From Methylorubrum populi (GTDB lineage: Bacteria; Pseudomonadota; Alphaproteobacteria; Rhizobiales; Beijerinckiaceae): 64,000 bases of DNA. Within the stretch, counting starts at the first letter, position 1; every line of letters starts with the position of its first letter. The notes beneath the pieces were generated by a model. It was not told the DNA's origin. It made no database searches and saw only the letters and a program-made list of their open reading frames with translations. Positions 27,558-38,705 of this stretch are shown here, one piece after another. The DNA lies in the NCBI GenBank assembly GCA_036946625.1, contig JAQIIU010000003.1, positions 1,439,001-1,503,000 of the forward strand, written 5' to 3'. The position numbers were made by a program, and so were the translations under genes.

Positions 27558-28013
27558 GATCGTTCCTTTCGGATTCCGTTGTGATGCGCGGGGTGACGAG
27601 GGCGGATCTAACCTGTATTGCGGTTCGACGCACCGCTGCCCGTCTTCGATGAGCCCGATCTGGTGTCGATTTCCCGCGCGGCAATAGCCTGTTTGTCGCA
27701 GTGCAGCATCGATATCGTTCAGAATAGCCGAACGTTTCTGGAAATTTGCTGCCGCGACATTGCGCGCGCCGAAAAAGCGATTTCCTCTCAAAGTGTTCCC
27801 GAGGAAGCGGGCGCGCCGGCGGGGCTCGTGCACAAGCGCACCGAGGGCCGGCGGCTCGCGACTTTTTCATCTTCGGGCTGCCGCCGAGCGCAAGAGAGCC
27901 GGGGACCCGCGGCATTTCCTGGCGCTCCGGTGATGTCCCGGCGCCCCCGAAATGCTCTATGCATCGGCTCGGGCCCGCCTCCGGGCCCTTGTTCGCCGAT
28001 GGCTGTTCGACCG
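27558..28013. other. 456-base divergent gap before polA
   Basis: Holds the promoters of the small exported protein gene (minus) and polA (plus). The polA frame stays open back to 27618, but the leading part has lower GC, no family similarity and no ribosome site. I see no separate gene here and no confident promoter hexamers. Confidence 0.55.
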
Positions 28014-31154
<3,141 letters not shown>

Positions 31155-31232
31155 CGCCTTCGGAAGCCGCCGACGTTACGGTGTCCAGACCGCTTCGCTG
31201 CCGCTCGCGATGGCGGCGGAGGTTTTTCTCCC

Positions 31233-31324
31233 CGTCATTGCGAGGCTCGGCGCAAGCAATCCGGTGCGCTGCCTTTTCCGGAGGAGTCGCGCCGCTGGAT
31301 TGCTTCGCTTCGCTCGCAATGACG
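31233..31324. repeat. REP-type repeat between polA and nfi
   Basis: Inverted modules CGTCATTGCGAGGCTCGGCG (31233-31252) and GCTTCGCTCGCAATGACG (about 31307-31324) with GGATTGCTTCGC inside. It belongs to the same family as 8726-8908 and 59113-59248. It sits between the convergent ends of polA and nfi and could form a transcript-end hairpin. Confidence 0.7.
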
Positions 31325-31349
31325 AAGGATGAAGGAGGCCGTCACCGTA

Positions 31350-32012
31350 TCAGAAATCGCCGGCCGCCGTGTGCGCGAGGCGGATCGGCTCCGGCAGGCG
31401 GTACTTCGGCGAGCAGGCCAGCACCAGCTCGACCGCGCTCGGGATGTCGGCGAGGTGCCCCGGCGAGATGAACAGCGGGTGCTTGGCCGTGCGGGTGCGG
31501 ACCACGGCGCCGATGGTCTCGCCGCGGTCGATCAGCGGCACGTGCGCGCCCTTCGCCTCGGGCAGCGGCGCGTTGGTGCCGACGAGCCGCGTCTTGCCGA
31601 CGCCGACGGTCGGGCGCTGCAGCCACAGGCCCATATGGCTGGCGATGCCGATGCGGCGCGGGTGCGCCGTGCCCATGCCGTCGAACAGGAACACGTCCGG
31701 CTCCGTCCGCAGGCGCCCGAACGCCTCCTCCAGCACCGGCCCTTCGCGAAAACTCAGGAGGCCGGGGATGTAGGGGAACGGCGTCGGCCGCTCGGCGACC
31801 GCGGTCTCGACGAGAAGAAAGCCCGGAAAGGTCACGACGACGACCGCCGCGCGGGAGCGCTCGTTCTTCACGCTGACATCGACCCCGGCCACCAGCCGTA
31901 GGGCGCCGAGATCGATGGCCCGGTCGGCCGCGATCTCGGTGCGGAGCCGGCGCTGGAGTGCGACCGCCTCGGCCGGCGTCAGGTCCCAGGCATGGCGCGG
32001 GTGGAGCTCCAT
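31350..32012 (-). CDS. nfi: Endonuclease V
   Basis: A 220-residue repair nuclease that nicks DNA near deaminated bases, chiefly inosine. The fold's catalytic acids are visible: Asp45 in AGVDVSVK, Glu90 in the PYIPGLLSFRE wedge segment and Asp111 in FDGMGTAHPRRIGIASHMG. The lysine of VGVGKTRLVG is also present. The ATG at 32012 yields the normal N-terminus. It follows ychF on the same strand with a 13-base gap, so the two are likely co-transcribed. Confidence 0.95.
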   Translation of the reverse strand: MELHPRHAWDLTPAEAVALQRRLRTEIAADRAIDLGALRLVAGVDVSVKNERSRAAVVVVTFPGFLLVETAVAERPTPFPYIPGLLSFREGPVLEEAFGRLRTEPDVFLFDGMGTAHPRRIGIASHMGLWLQRPTVGVGKTRLVGTNAPLPEAKGAHVPLIDRGETIGAVVRTRTAKHPLFISPGHLADIPSAVELVLACSPKYRLPEPIRLAHTAAGDF

Positions 32013-32025
32013 GCCGGGCTCCCCG

Positions 32026-33123
32026 TCAGTTGGCGAAGCGGAAGTGCAGCACGTCGCCGTCCTGCACCACGTAGTCCTTGCCTTCGAGCCGCAGCTTGCC
32101 GGCATCGCGGGCGCCGGCCTCGCCGTTCAATGTCGTGTAGTCCTTGAAGGCGATGGTCTCCGCGCGGATGAAGCCCTTCTCGAAGTCGGTGTGGATCACG
32201 CCCGCCGCCGCCGGGGCGCGGGTTCCCTTGGTGATCGTCCAGGCGCGGGCCTCCTTCGGGCCGACGGTGAAGTAAGTCACGAGGCCGAGCAGGTCGTAGC
32301 CGGCGCGGATCACCCGGTTGAGGCCGGGCTCGGCCAGCCCGACGGCTTCGAGGAACTCGGCCTGGTCGGCCTCCGGCATCACCGCGATCTCGCTCTCGAT
32401 CTTGGCCGAGACCACCACGGCGACCGCACCCTCCGCCCTGGCGCGGTCGAACACGGCCTGCGCGTGGGCATTGCCCTTGTCGGCGTCGCCCTCGTCGACG
32501 TTGCAGACGTAGAGCACGGGTTTCGCCGTCATCAGGCCGAGCTGCTGGAACAGCCGCTCCTCCTCCGGCTTGCGCTCGACCAGACGCGCGGGCTTGCCGT
32601 CGCGCAGCAGCGGCAGCGCCCGGTTGACGAGGTCGAGGAACTCCCTGGCCTCCTTGTCGGAGCCCTTGGCGCGCTTCTCCAGGGCGACGACGCGCTTCTC
32701 CAGGCTGTCGAGATCGGCCAGCATCAGCTCGGTCTCGATGGTCTCGATGTCGGCGATCGGATCGACCCTGCCCTCGACGTGGGTGACGTCGCCGTCCGTG
32801 AAGCAGCGCACCACGTGGGCGATGGCGTCGACCTCGCGGATGTTGGCGAGGAACTGGTTGCCGAGACCCTCGCCCTTCGAGGCGCCGCGCACGAGGCCGG
32901 CGATGTCGACGAAGGTCAGCCGCGTCGGAACGATCTCCTTCGAGGAGGCGATCCGGGCGAGGTCGTCGAGCCGCGGATCGGGCACGGCGACCTCGCCCAC
33001 GTTCGGCTCGATGGTGCAGAACGGGTAGTTCGCGGCCTGGGCCGCGGCGGTCTGCGTCAGCGCGTTGAAGAGGGTCGACTTGCCGACGTTCGGCAGGCCG
33101 ACGATGCCGCATTTGAAGCCCAT
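32026..33123 (-). CDS. ychF: Redox-regulated ATPase YchF (OLA1 family)
   Basis: A 365-residue universally conserved Obg-related P-loop protein that prefers ATP and associates with ribosomes. The G1 motif [15 protein letters not shown] opens the protein, followed by the [20 protein letters not shown] switch region, the coiled-coil insert, and the [12 protein letters not shown] segment replacing NKxD. The C-terminal TGS domain ([31 protein letters not shown]) is complete. The ATG at 33123 starts the family's usual [11 protein letters not shown]. It is separated from pth by the vapBC pair. Confidence 0.97.
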   Translation of the reverse strand: MGFKCGIVGLPNVGKSTLFNALTQTAAAQAANYPFCTIEPNVGEVAVPDPRLDDLARIASSKEIVPTRLTFVDIAGLVRGASKGEGLGNQFLANIREVDAIAHVVRCFTDGDVTHVEGRVDPIADIETIETELMLADLDSLEKRVVALEKRAKGSDKEAREFLDLVNRALPLLRDGKPARLVERKPEEERLFQQLGLMTAKPVLYVCNVDEGDADKGNAHAQAVFDRARAEGAVAVVVSAKIESEIAVMPEADQAEFLEAVGLAEPGLNRVIRAGYDLLGLVTYFTVGPKEARAWTITKGTRAPAAAGVIHTDFEKGFIRAETIAFKDYTTLNGEAGARDAGKLRLEGKDYVVQDGDVLHFRFAN

Positions 33124-33143
33124 GGCTGGTCCTGATGCTCGTC

Positions 33144-33593
33144 CTAATGCTCGGTCACGACGGCCTCTGGGCCGACGGTGAAGGGATTGAGGATGGTGGT
33201 CCCGCGGACCGTGCGGCCGTGCTGATAATCCTCCGAGAGAAGGTATCGGCAACCGGCTCGGATCGCGGATGCGAGGATGACGCAATCCCACCACTGGAAG
33301 GCGGTTTCCGCGCGGATTGTCCATGCCTGCGCGATGAGTTCGAGGTCGGTCGTCCCCTGCGACGAGGCGTGAAGCTCGACCGTCATGCGCCGCAACTCGC
33401 TCGGGTCCACGGCGACCTTGCCGCGCAGGACGGCATTGATCAGTTCACCGAGGACCTGAGGACTCACCACGAGCGCGTCGCGCGCAGCAAGGCTCGCGAG
33501 CCATCGGCTGGCCGCCTGCTGCTTGGCGGGGAAGCGGTCGTCACGAGCGTAGAGGAAGACGTTCGTATCGACGAAGACCAGATCAGTCGTCAT
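33144..33593 (-). CDS. vapC: PIN-domain toxin, VapC-like
   Basis: A 149-residue PIN-fold ribonuclease, the likely toxin of a type II system. The metal-binding acids are in place: Asp9 in VFVDTNVFLY, Glu50 in QVLGELINAV, Asp103 in WWDCVILASA and the SED of residues 120-122. Length and motif order fit VapC. The start codon overlaps the end of the antitoxin gene by 11 bases, typical of toxin-antitoxin operons. Targets, usually tRNA or rRNA, cannot be told from sequence. Confidence 0.88.
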   Translation of the reverse strand: MTTDLVFVDTNVFLYARDDRFPAKQQAASRWLASLAARDALVVSPQVLGELINAVLRGKVAVDPSELRRMTVELHASSQGTTDLELIAQAWTIRAETAFQWWDCVILASAIRAGCRYLLSEDYQHGRTVRGTTILNPFTVGPEAVVTEH

Positions 33594-33816
33594 CGTACAA
33601 TTGCGCCGTCGTCGGCGCCATCCCGTTCTCGTCCAAGACGTGGAGAGGCGGTCCGGCCAGGAAGCGCTCGATCGCCTCGCTCTGCGTCAACGGTCGGCCG
33701 ACGCGCTGCTCGACCGCCTCGGCGACGAAGCGGGACAGGCTCTTGCCGTCCCGTGCGGCGGCAACACGCGCCCGCTGTAGCAGCGCCTCGCTCATCGTTA
33801 CCGTGACGTTCTTCAT
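33583..33816 (-). CDS. vapB: Ribbon-helix-helix-type antitoxin, VapB-like
   Basis: A 77-residue protein. The first 40 residues (MKNVTVTMSEALLQRARVAA and following DGKSLSRFVAEAVEQRVG) read as a strand followed by two helices, the ribbon-helix-helix DNA-binding pattern. The C-terminal tail (FLAGPPLHVLDENGMAPTTAQLYDDD) would wrap the PIN toxin. ATG 33816 was chosen because it opens the RHH strand. It would repress its own promoter in the 41 bases after pth or further upstream. Confidence 0.82.
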   Translation of the reverse strand: MKNVTVTMSEALLQRARVAAARDGKSLSRFVAEAVEQRVGRPLTQSEAIERFLAGPPLHVLDENGMAPTTAQLYDDD

Positions 33817-33857
33817 GACGGCCTCCGCGGCCTGTATCGTGTCCTCGTGTTTTCGTG

Positions 33858-34502
33858 TCAATTCGCGTCGCGGGTCGCGTCCTTCGCCCTCGCCTTGCCG
33901 GCCTCGGCCGGCGTCTTCACCGTCTCCCAGCCGCGGCCGGCCATGGCCAGATGCACCTTGTTCTGGAAGCTCGCATCCTCGCCCGCGGCCAGCAGGGCCG
34001 CGTGGTCCGCGGTCGCGCGGCAGAGATCCTCGACCCAGGGCTCTTCCGCCTTGGCGAAGTCGTTGAGGACGTAGGCGTGCACCCGTGCCTTGTCGCCGGG
34101 ATGGCCGATGCCGAGCCGGACCCGGCGATAGTCGTTGCCGCAGAGCGCCGTGATTGAGCGCAGGCCGTTATGGCCGGCATTGCCGCCGCCGAGCTTCACC
34201 CGGAGCTTGGCCGGCGCCAGATCGAGCTCGTCGTGCAGCACGATCACGTCGGCGAGCGGGATCTTGAAGAAGCGCTGCGCCTCGCCGACCGAGCGGCCGG
34301 ATTCGTTCATGAAGGTCTGGGGCTTGAGCAGGATGGCCCGCTCGGAGCCCAGCACCGCCTCGGCCGCCTCGCCCTGGAAGCGGCGGCGGAACGGGCTTGC
34401 CCGATGGATGCGGGCGATCTCGTCCACGGCCATGAAGCCGATGTTGTGGCGGTTGCGCGCGTAGCGCTGGCCCGGATTTCCCAAACCGACGATGAGCCGC
34501 AT
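33858..34502 (-). CDS. pth: Peptidyl-tRNA hydrolase
   Basis: A 214-residue enzyme that frees tRNA from prematurely released peptidyl-tRNA. Signature motifs: [27 protein letters not shown] with the catalytic histidine, [21 protein letters not shown], and [13 protein letters not shown] with the substrate-binding asparagine. A basic extension of about 20 residues ([19 protein letters not shown]) follows the fold. It is downstream of rplY in the order rplY-pth found widely in bacteria. Confidence 0.97.
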   Translation of the reverse strand: MRLIVGLGNPGQRYARNRHNIGFMAVDEIARIHRASPFRRRFQGEAAEAVLGSERAILLKPQTFMNESGRSVGEAQRFFKIPLADVIVLHDELDLAPAKLRVKLGGGNAGHNGLRSITALCGNDYRRVRLGIGHPGDKARVHAYVLNDFAKAEEPWVEDLCRATADHAALLAAGEDASFQNKVHLAMAGRGWETVKTPAEAGKARAKDATRDAN

Positions 34503-34536
34503 GCGCGCTCCCGATTCCGTGTCCCGACGAACGGAA

Positions 34537-34562
34537 ATGCCCCGGCCGGGCGGCCGGGGCAT
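34537..34562. repeat. Perfect palindrome between rplY and pth
   Basis: Arms ATGCCCCGGCC (34537-34547) and GGCCGGGGCAT (34552-34562) with a 4-base loop. On the minus strand it is followed by TTTCC. It would form a very stable hairpin 34 bases before the pth start, so it could limit read-through from rplY. Confidence 0.6.
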
Positions 34563-34576
34563 CGATGGATGCGCAA

Positions 34577-34603
34577 GGAGCGGGCGCCGTTCGCGCCCGC
34601 TCC
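34577..34603 (-). terminator. Hairpin terminator after rplY
   Basis: Perfect 10-bp arms GGAGCGGGCG (34577-34586) and CGCCCGCTCC (34594-34603) with a 7-base loop, beginning 3 bases after the rplY stop on the minus strand. The following T-run is only two bases, so termination may be partial. Confidence 0.6.
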
Positions 34604-34606
34604 GGC

Positions 34607-35287
34607 TTACGCCTCGGTCTCGTTCTTCTCGCCGGTGGCCTCGGCTTCCGCCTTCTCCCCGGCGGCCTCGGCGGACTGCGCCTCGGCGAGCGCGGCCTCC
34701 TCGGCCTCGACCTCGGCGCCGAGCACCGTCGGCGGCAGGATGTTGGCGACCGTGTCGGTCGGCTCGCCGGTATAGGTGCCGGCGGGCAGGCGCAGGTCGG
34801 CGGCGTGGATCACGTCGCCGATCTGGCGGCCGGTGAGATCGACCTCGATCGCATCCGGGATCTGGTCGGGCGCCACGTCGAGCGACACCGTGTGCAGCGC
34901 GACGTTGAGCGTGCCGCCCTTCTGCTTGATGCCCGGCGCCTTCTCCTCGTTCACGAAGTGGACGGGAACGTCGACCGTGACGGTCTGGCCGGAGACGACG
35001 CGCAGGAAGTCGACGTGCAGCGGCACGCCGCTGACCGGATCGAGCTGGAAGTCGCGCGGGATCGCGCGGGTCTTCTTGCCGCCGACGGTGATGTCGAACA
35101 GCGTGGTCTTGAAGCCGCCGGCGTAGATCAGCGTGCGGGTGCGGATGAGGTCGACGGCGATGGCCTGCGGGGCCTGGTTGCCGCCGTAGATGACGGCGGG
35201 AATCTGGCCCTGGCGACGAACGGCCCGGGCGGCCCCCTTGCCGACCCGGTCGCGTGCCACGGCCTCAAGCGTCTTGGTGGCGCTCAT
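34607..35287 (-). CDS. rplY: 50S ribosomal protein L25 (general stress protein Ctc)
   Basis: A 226-residue long-form L25 that binds 5S rRNA. The N-terminal L25 domain covers residues about 1-95 ([50 protein letters not shown]). The C-terminal TL5/Ctc beta domain follows ([40 protein letters not shown]). The alanine/glutamate-rich tail is typical of alphaproteobacteria. The ATG at 35287 is preceded by AAGGATCA. It heads the group rplY-pth. Confidence 0.96.
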   Translation of the reverse strand: MSATKTLEAVARDRVGKGAARAVRRQGQIPAVIYGGNQAPQAIAVDLIRTRTLIYAGGFKTTLFDITVGGKKTRAIPRDFQLDPVSGVPLHVDFLRVVSGQTVTVDVPVHFVNEEKAPGIKQKGGTLNVALHTVSLDVAPDQIPDAIEVDLTGRQIGDVIHAADLRLPAGTYTGEPTDTVANILPPTVLGAEVEAEEAALAEAQSAEAAGEKAEAEATGEKNETEA

Positions 35288-35326
35288 GGCGTGATCCTTC
35301 TCGAATGAATGGCCCGGGCCAACGAC

Positions 35327-35352
35327 AAAGGCCGCCCGAAGCGGACGGCCCG
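35327..35352 (-). terminator. Terminator-like hairpin upstream of rplY
   Basis: On the minus strand: GGGCCGTCCGCTTCGGGCGGCC followed by TTT. It lies between the upstream minus-strand pilus-domain gene and rplY, so it would end the former's transcript or attenuate rplY expression. Confidence 0.6.
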
Positions 35353-35449
35353 ACCGTTCCCCAGCGCGCCCGTGCCTCCAAGGGTGTCTCGAGGGCGCGG
35401 GCTGCGCCATACACGCAACGCGGCCGCGTGGCAACGGCCGCCCTCGGCT

Positions 35450-35932
35450 TTACCGGCTCGGGGTCGCCATGGTGCGGCGCTGCTCGGCCTGCTTGCTGGT
35501 TTCGTCGAAATACTTGGTGGCGTCGCCGAGCTGCACCGCGGGCTGGCAGTTCGGCGTGCAGGAATAGGATTCCCGGTCGAGGCCGCGCTGCACGGTGATG
35601 ATCGAGGCCTGCGGCGCCTGCACGCTGATGGTCGATTCGGCGAGCATCGCGCCCTTTCCGTCGAGGGCGATCAGATTGGTGGTGCCGAAGCTCTTTCCGG
35701 TGAGCACCACGACGCCGTTCTTCTGCAGCGTGATGTCGGCGATCATCGGATTGCCCACCACCACGGTCTGCGTCTTCTCCGGCAGGCGGATCACCTTCGC
35801 GTTGTCGACCTGCACCGAGACGGCACCCTGCGGCGTGGGTTCGTTCGCGCGGGCGGGCGCGGCGAGGACGAGCAGGGCCAGGAGCGCCGGGGCGGTACGC
35901 AGCGGGAAACGGGCAGGGCGCAGGCGGGGCAT
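35450..35932 (-). CDS. Stand-alone pilus-assembly (CpaC/RcpA N-terminal) domain protein
   Basis: A 160-residue exported protein: signal peptide (LRTAPALLALLVLAAPARA), then a single domain like the N-terminal part of the CpaC secretin (AVSVQVDNAKVIRLPEKTQTVVVGNPMIADITLQ, then VVLTGKSFGTTNLIALDGKG). The secretin pore region is absent. A cysteine pair (YSCTPNCQP) and a short helical tail end it. It faces away from flp across 361 bases, so it probably belongs to the pilus locus and may assist the secretin in the periplasm. ATG 35932 opens the signal peptide. Confidence 0.82.
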   Translation of the reverse strand: MPRLRPARFPLRTAPALLALLVLAAPARANEPTPQGAVSVQVDNAKVIRLPEKTQTVVVGNPMIADITLQKNGVVVLTGKSFGTTNLIALDGKGAMLAESTISVQAPQASIITVQRGLDRESYSCTPNCQPAVQLGDATKYFDETSKQAEQRRTMATPSR

Positions 35933-36293
35933 GGCTTCGAGTGATCCGGTCGCACGAAGGTCCGGCGGCGCACCGCCGATGTCCGCCCGCACCACGATGC
36001 GATCGTAGGGGGCGTCTCTCGTCGCGGTAACGAACAGGAAACTGATGAAGGAAGCGCTAACTGCGTCTCGGCCCGAATTGCGCCTGAGCCTGTGTCGGCC
36101 TTCGATGTACAAGTTTAAGGATGTGGACAAGGTGTCGTTAACTGAGGCGATCGAACGTCCGGAACGAGGCTTGGTTCGAAGGTCGATTTAACTCAAACGC
36201 AACGCGTCGGGACTACATCTCGACCCGTCGCCGATCGGAGCCTATACAGCCTTCCGACGGTCGCCCACAAAATTTAGACAAGTGGAGATCATC
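35933..36293. other. 361-base divergent gap upstream of flp
   Basis: AT-richer than the flanks. It must carry the promoters for flp (plus) and the stand-alone CpaC-domain gene (minus). No confident -35/-10 pair was found. A GGAG at about 36284-36287 serves as the ribosome site for the GTG start of flp. Confidence 0.55.
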
Positions 36294-36491
36294 GTGAAGA
36301 ACATCGCCAAGCGTTTCGTTGCCGACGAGTCCGGTGCTACCGCCATCGAGTATGGCCTGGTTGCTGCGATGATGGGCATTGCTGTCGTGGCAATCTTTAC
36401 CGCGTTCAAGACGAGCCTGACCACCGCCTTCGGGACGCTCGGAACCCAACTGAACACCCAGGCTGCCAAGATCCCGTCCGGCAGCAACTGA
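36294..36491 (+). CDS. flp: Flp/Fap-type pilin
   Basis: A 65-residue type IVb pilin, the main subunit of Tad pili used for surface attachment. The prepilin peptidase site is explicit: Gly14 followed by ATAIEYGLVAAMMGIAVVAIF, with Glu at mature position 5 and the adjoining Tyr at 6. The leader carries the usual basic residues. I chose the GTG at 36294 (GTG-AAG-AAC) because GGAG lies seven bases upstream and it gives the family start MKNIAKRF; a GTG at 36282 is the alternative. A long hairpin follows the gene. Confidence 0.95.
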   Translation: MKNIAKRFVADESGATAIEYGLVAAMMGIAVVAIFTAFKTSLTTAFGTLGTQLNTQAAKIPSGSN

Positions 36492-36534
36492 CTTGAGTCG
36501 TACTGCCGCATTCGAGGCCGGCGCAAGTACTACC

Positions 36535-36600
36535 GGGCGGTGAGAACGGGACGGCGGACTGATTCGCGATAGGCGAACCGCCTTGCTCCCGTTCTCCGCC
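36535..36600 (+). terminator. Multi-segment hairpin after flp
   Basis: Outer arms GGCGGTGAGAACGGGA (from 36536) and TCCCGTTCTCCGCC (36587-36600) pair with one gap. Inside them GGCGG pairs with CCGCC and TTCGC with GCGAA, stacking into one extended stem of about 66 bases, 45 bases after the flp stop. There is no T-run. It is likely to cap or stabilise the pilin mRNA. Confidence 0.65.
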
Positions 36601-36862
36601 ACCCTTCCGAGCCACGACGCTGCGAGGCGACACAGTCCGGGACCGCGCAATACGGCTCCCAATCGGCAGTCGCTTGCACCGTGGCAAGGGCGGGGACTGC
36701 CCATAGCAGGCGGATCATCCACGGATCTCGATGGTGACCGTCCCGATGGATCGCATCACGAATCGTCTCTGCGACGCCGACCGGCGAAGCGGCCGGTGAT
36801 CGCGCGTTCGGTCGCTCAGTCGCCAGTCCCGGTCCGATCAGGGGACCGTTGCGGAGAGTTCC

Positions 36863-37381
36863 TTGTCGAAGACCTTGGCGACCTTGCTTCTCGGCGGCGT
36901 CTTTCCCTTCCTCATGGCTTACGCCGCCACGAGCGACCTGCTGACCATGCGGATCTCCAACCGTGTGACCGTCCTCGTCGTCGTGGGCTTCGTGCTGAAC
37001 GTCCTGGTGTCCGGCATGACTCCGGCCGAGCTGACGTCACACGTCGTAGCGGGTGTGCTGACGCTCATCGCTGCTTTTACGATGTTCGCGCGCGGATGGG
37101 TCGGTGGGGGTGACGCCAAGCTCGCTGCTGGAACAGCTCTCTGGCTCGGTCTCGATCATCTCGCGGACTATCTCATAGTCGCCTCGATACTCGGGGGGGC
37201 GCTGACCCTCGCGATCATCTACGCCCGCACCTACCCACTCCCGAAACAGGCCCTACGGTTGCCCTTCGCCGTGCATCTGCACGATACCAAAACGGGTATT
37301 CCTTACGGCATCGCCCTGGCGGCGGCGGCGCTGGTGGTGCTGCCGAGCGCGGTCGGCTGGGAGCGGCTCGTTCTCGCCTGA
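36863..37381 (+). CDS. cpaA: Prepilin peptidase CpaA/TadV
   Basis: A 172-residue inner-membrane A24 aspartic peptidase that cleaves the Flp leader. The two catalytic aspartates are visible, Asp25 in AATSDLLTMRISN and the second in GWVGGGDAKLAAG. About five hydrophobic spans are present and the large N-terminal methylase domain of PilD is absent, as usual for CpaA. Start is read as TTG 36863, with GGAGAG eight bases upstream; the next ATG (36914) would delete the first membrane span. 371 bases separate it from flp. Confidence 0.93.
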   Translation: MSKTLATLLLGGVFPFLMAYAATSDLLTMRISNRVTVLVVVGFVLNVLVSGMTPAELTSHVVAGVLTLIAAFTMFARGWVGGGDAKLAAGTALWLGLDHLADYLIVASILGGALTLAIIYARTYPLPKQALRLPFAVHLHDTKTGIPYGIALAAAALVVLPSAVGWERLVLA

Positions 37382-37382
37382 G

Positions 37383-37601
37383 AGACTGTTTGAGCGGCCG
37401 ACGTGTCTTCGTCAGGCAACGGCAAGGCGAGAGGAAAGCCCACTCCCGTCCCCACCCTCATCCTGAGGTGCCGGAGCGCGGCGGAGGCCTCGAAGGGTGC
37501 TCCAGATCCCGCGCGATTCCTGGAGCCCCCTTCGAGGCCGCTCACGCGGCACCTCAGGATGAGGGGAAAGATGGGATCACCGCAGTCAAACAGGCTCTGA
37601 G
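37383..37601 (+). repeat. Short MITE-like element interrupted by a palindromic REP
   Basis: The left half (from 37383, including CCGACGTGTCTTCGTCAGGC) and right half (GATGGGATCACCGC through CAAACAGGCTCTG) are those of the uninterrupted copy at 20638-20723. About 137 bases (37433-37569) divide them and carry perfect 18-bp arms, CCCTCATCCTGAGGTGCC (37455-37472) and GGCACCTCAGGATGAGGG (37548-37565). The element begins two bases after the cpaA stop. Confidence 0.75.
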
Positions 37602-37620
37602 GATCGTTATCGGCAGCCTC

Positions 37621-37735
37621 ATAACCAAGCGGCGATGATCGACCGATGATCGGAATCATCGCGTCCGGCGGATGCCCGCCGTCTCGCAGTCGCGAGGGCA
37701 GCCGAGGATGCGTGGTTCTCGTCGCCGGCTGGTAT
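37621..37735 (+). repeat. 116-bp MITE-like element, divergent copy C
   Basis: Starts ATAACCAAGC and ends GGCTGGTAT; the interior GCGTCCGGCGGATGCCCGCC aligns with copies at 1015-1130 and 44768-44883. It directly follows the interrupted element. Together these two repeats fill most of the 527-base cpaA-cpaB gap, leaving about 170 bases for a cpaB promoter. Confidence 0.6.
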
Positions 37736-37908
37736 CAGGCATCCGGCCGGGCTTGGGTTCGTCGATCCTGGTTAATACGGCGAAAGCGGTTCGGCTGAGA
37801 CGCTCCGGAGGAAGTGCGGTCACGTTCGGTTAACCTTAACTTGACGAATCCGGGGCAAGTCTCGGAACCGGACGGCGACGGAGCCGTCGCCACGGTTCCG
37901 ACCCTGCC

Positions 37909-38694
37909 ATGAAGCCAGCCCGTCTCGCCGTCCTCGGCATCGCGATCGTCGCGGGCTGCGGCGCCGCTCTGCTGATGAGCGGAGAGGAAAAGCCGCCCGA
38001 GCCCGTGGCCGCCGCCAAGGTCGAGGCTCCCGCGCCGGTTCCGATGGGCGAGGTTCTGGTCGCGGCCGCCGAACTGCCGATGGGGCAGACCCTCAAGCCC
38101 GAGGATCTGCGCTGGGTGCCCTGGCCGGAGCAGGCGGTCTCGCCCGGTCTGATCGAACGCCGCGCTTCGCCCAAAGCCCTCGAAGAGGCCGTCGGCTCGA
38201 TCATCCGCACCGGCTTCTCGGCGAACGAGCCGATCCGGTCCGAACGCCTGGTCAAGGCGGGCAGCGGCTTCATGTCGGCGATCCTGCCTTCCGGCATGCG
38301 CGCGGTGGCGATCACCACGGATACCCGCGGGTCGAGTTCGGCGGGCGGCTTCATCCTGCCCAACGACCATGTCGACGTCATCACGACCAGCAACGATGGC
38401 GGCGAGCCATTCGCCGAGACGCTGCTGAGCGACGTGCGCGTGCTCGCCGTCGGGCAGATCGTCCAGGAGAAGGGCGGCGCGAACGTGGTCACGGCGGAGA
38501 CCGCGACCCTCGCCCTCACGCCGTCGCAGGCCGAGGCGGTCACGCTGGCGCAGAAGATCGGGCAGCTCTCGCTCGTGCTGCGCAGCATCCAGGATTCCAG
38601 CCGGACCGCCTCGATCGCCGAGGAGGCGGATCTGCCGACCGAGGGGGCCATGACCGTGGTGCGCTTCGGTGTCGCCAAGCAGCAGCGCCGGTGA
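37909..38694 (+). CDS. cpaB: Flp pilus assembly protein CpaB/RcpC
   Basis: A 261-residue periplasmic protein anchored by one N-terminal segment (LAVLGIAIVAGCGAALLMSG). A proline-rich stretch leads to an SAF domain (VLVAAAELPMGQTLKPEDLRWVPWPEQAV), then the RcpC-type segment (GMRAVAITTDTRGSSSAGGFILPNDHVDVITTSN). The family supports secretin assembly in Tad secretion. It is the first gene of the close-packed run cpaB-cpaC-cpaD and ends 11 bases before the cpaC start. Confidence 0.94.
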   Translation: MKPARLAVLGIAIVAGCGAALLMSGEEKPPEPVAAAKVEAPAPVPMGEVLVAAAELPMGQTLKPEDLRWVPWPEQAVSPGLIERRASPKALEEAVGSIIRTGFSANEPIRSERLVKAGSGFMSAILPSGMRAVAITTDTRGSSSAGGFILPNDHVDVITTSNDGGEPFAETLLSDVRVLAVGQIVQEKGGANVVTAETATLALTPSQAEAVTLAQKIGQLSLVLRSIQDSSRTASIAEEADLPTEGAMTVVRFGVAKQQRR

Positions 38695-38705
38695 GGACGG
38701 GACCG

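Noticed and set aside
27618..28013. 132-codon N-terminal extension of polA
   Set aside because: Lower GC, no similarity to DNA polymerase I and no ribosome site; the family N-terminus starts just after ATG 28014.
37390..37638. Open frame within the nested repeats after cpaA
   Set aside because: Its product is a translation of the repeats (matching peptides appear at the other repeat copy), not a gene.
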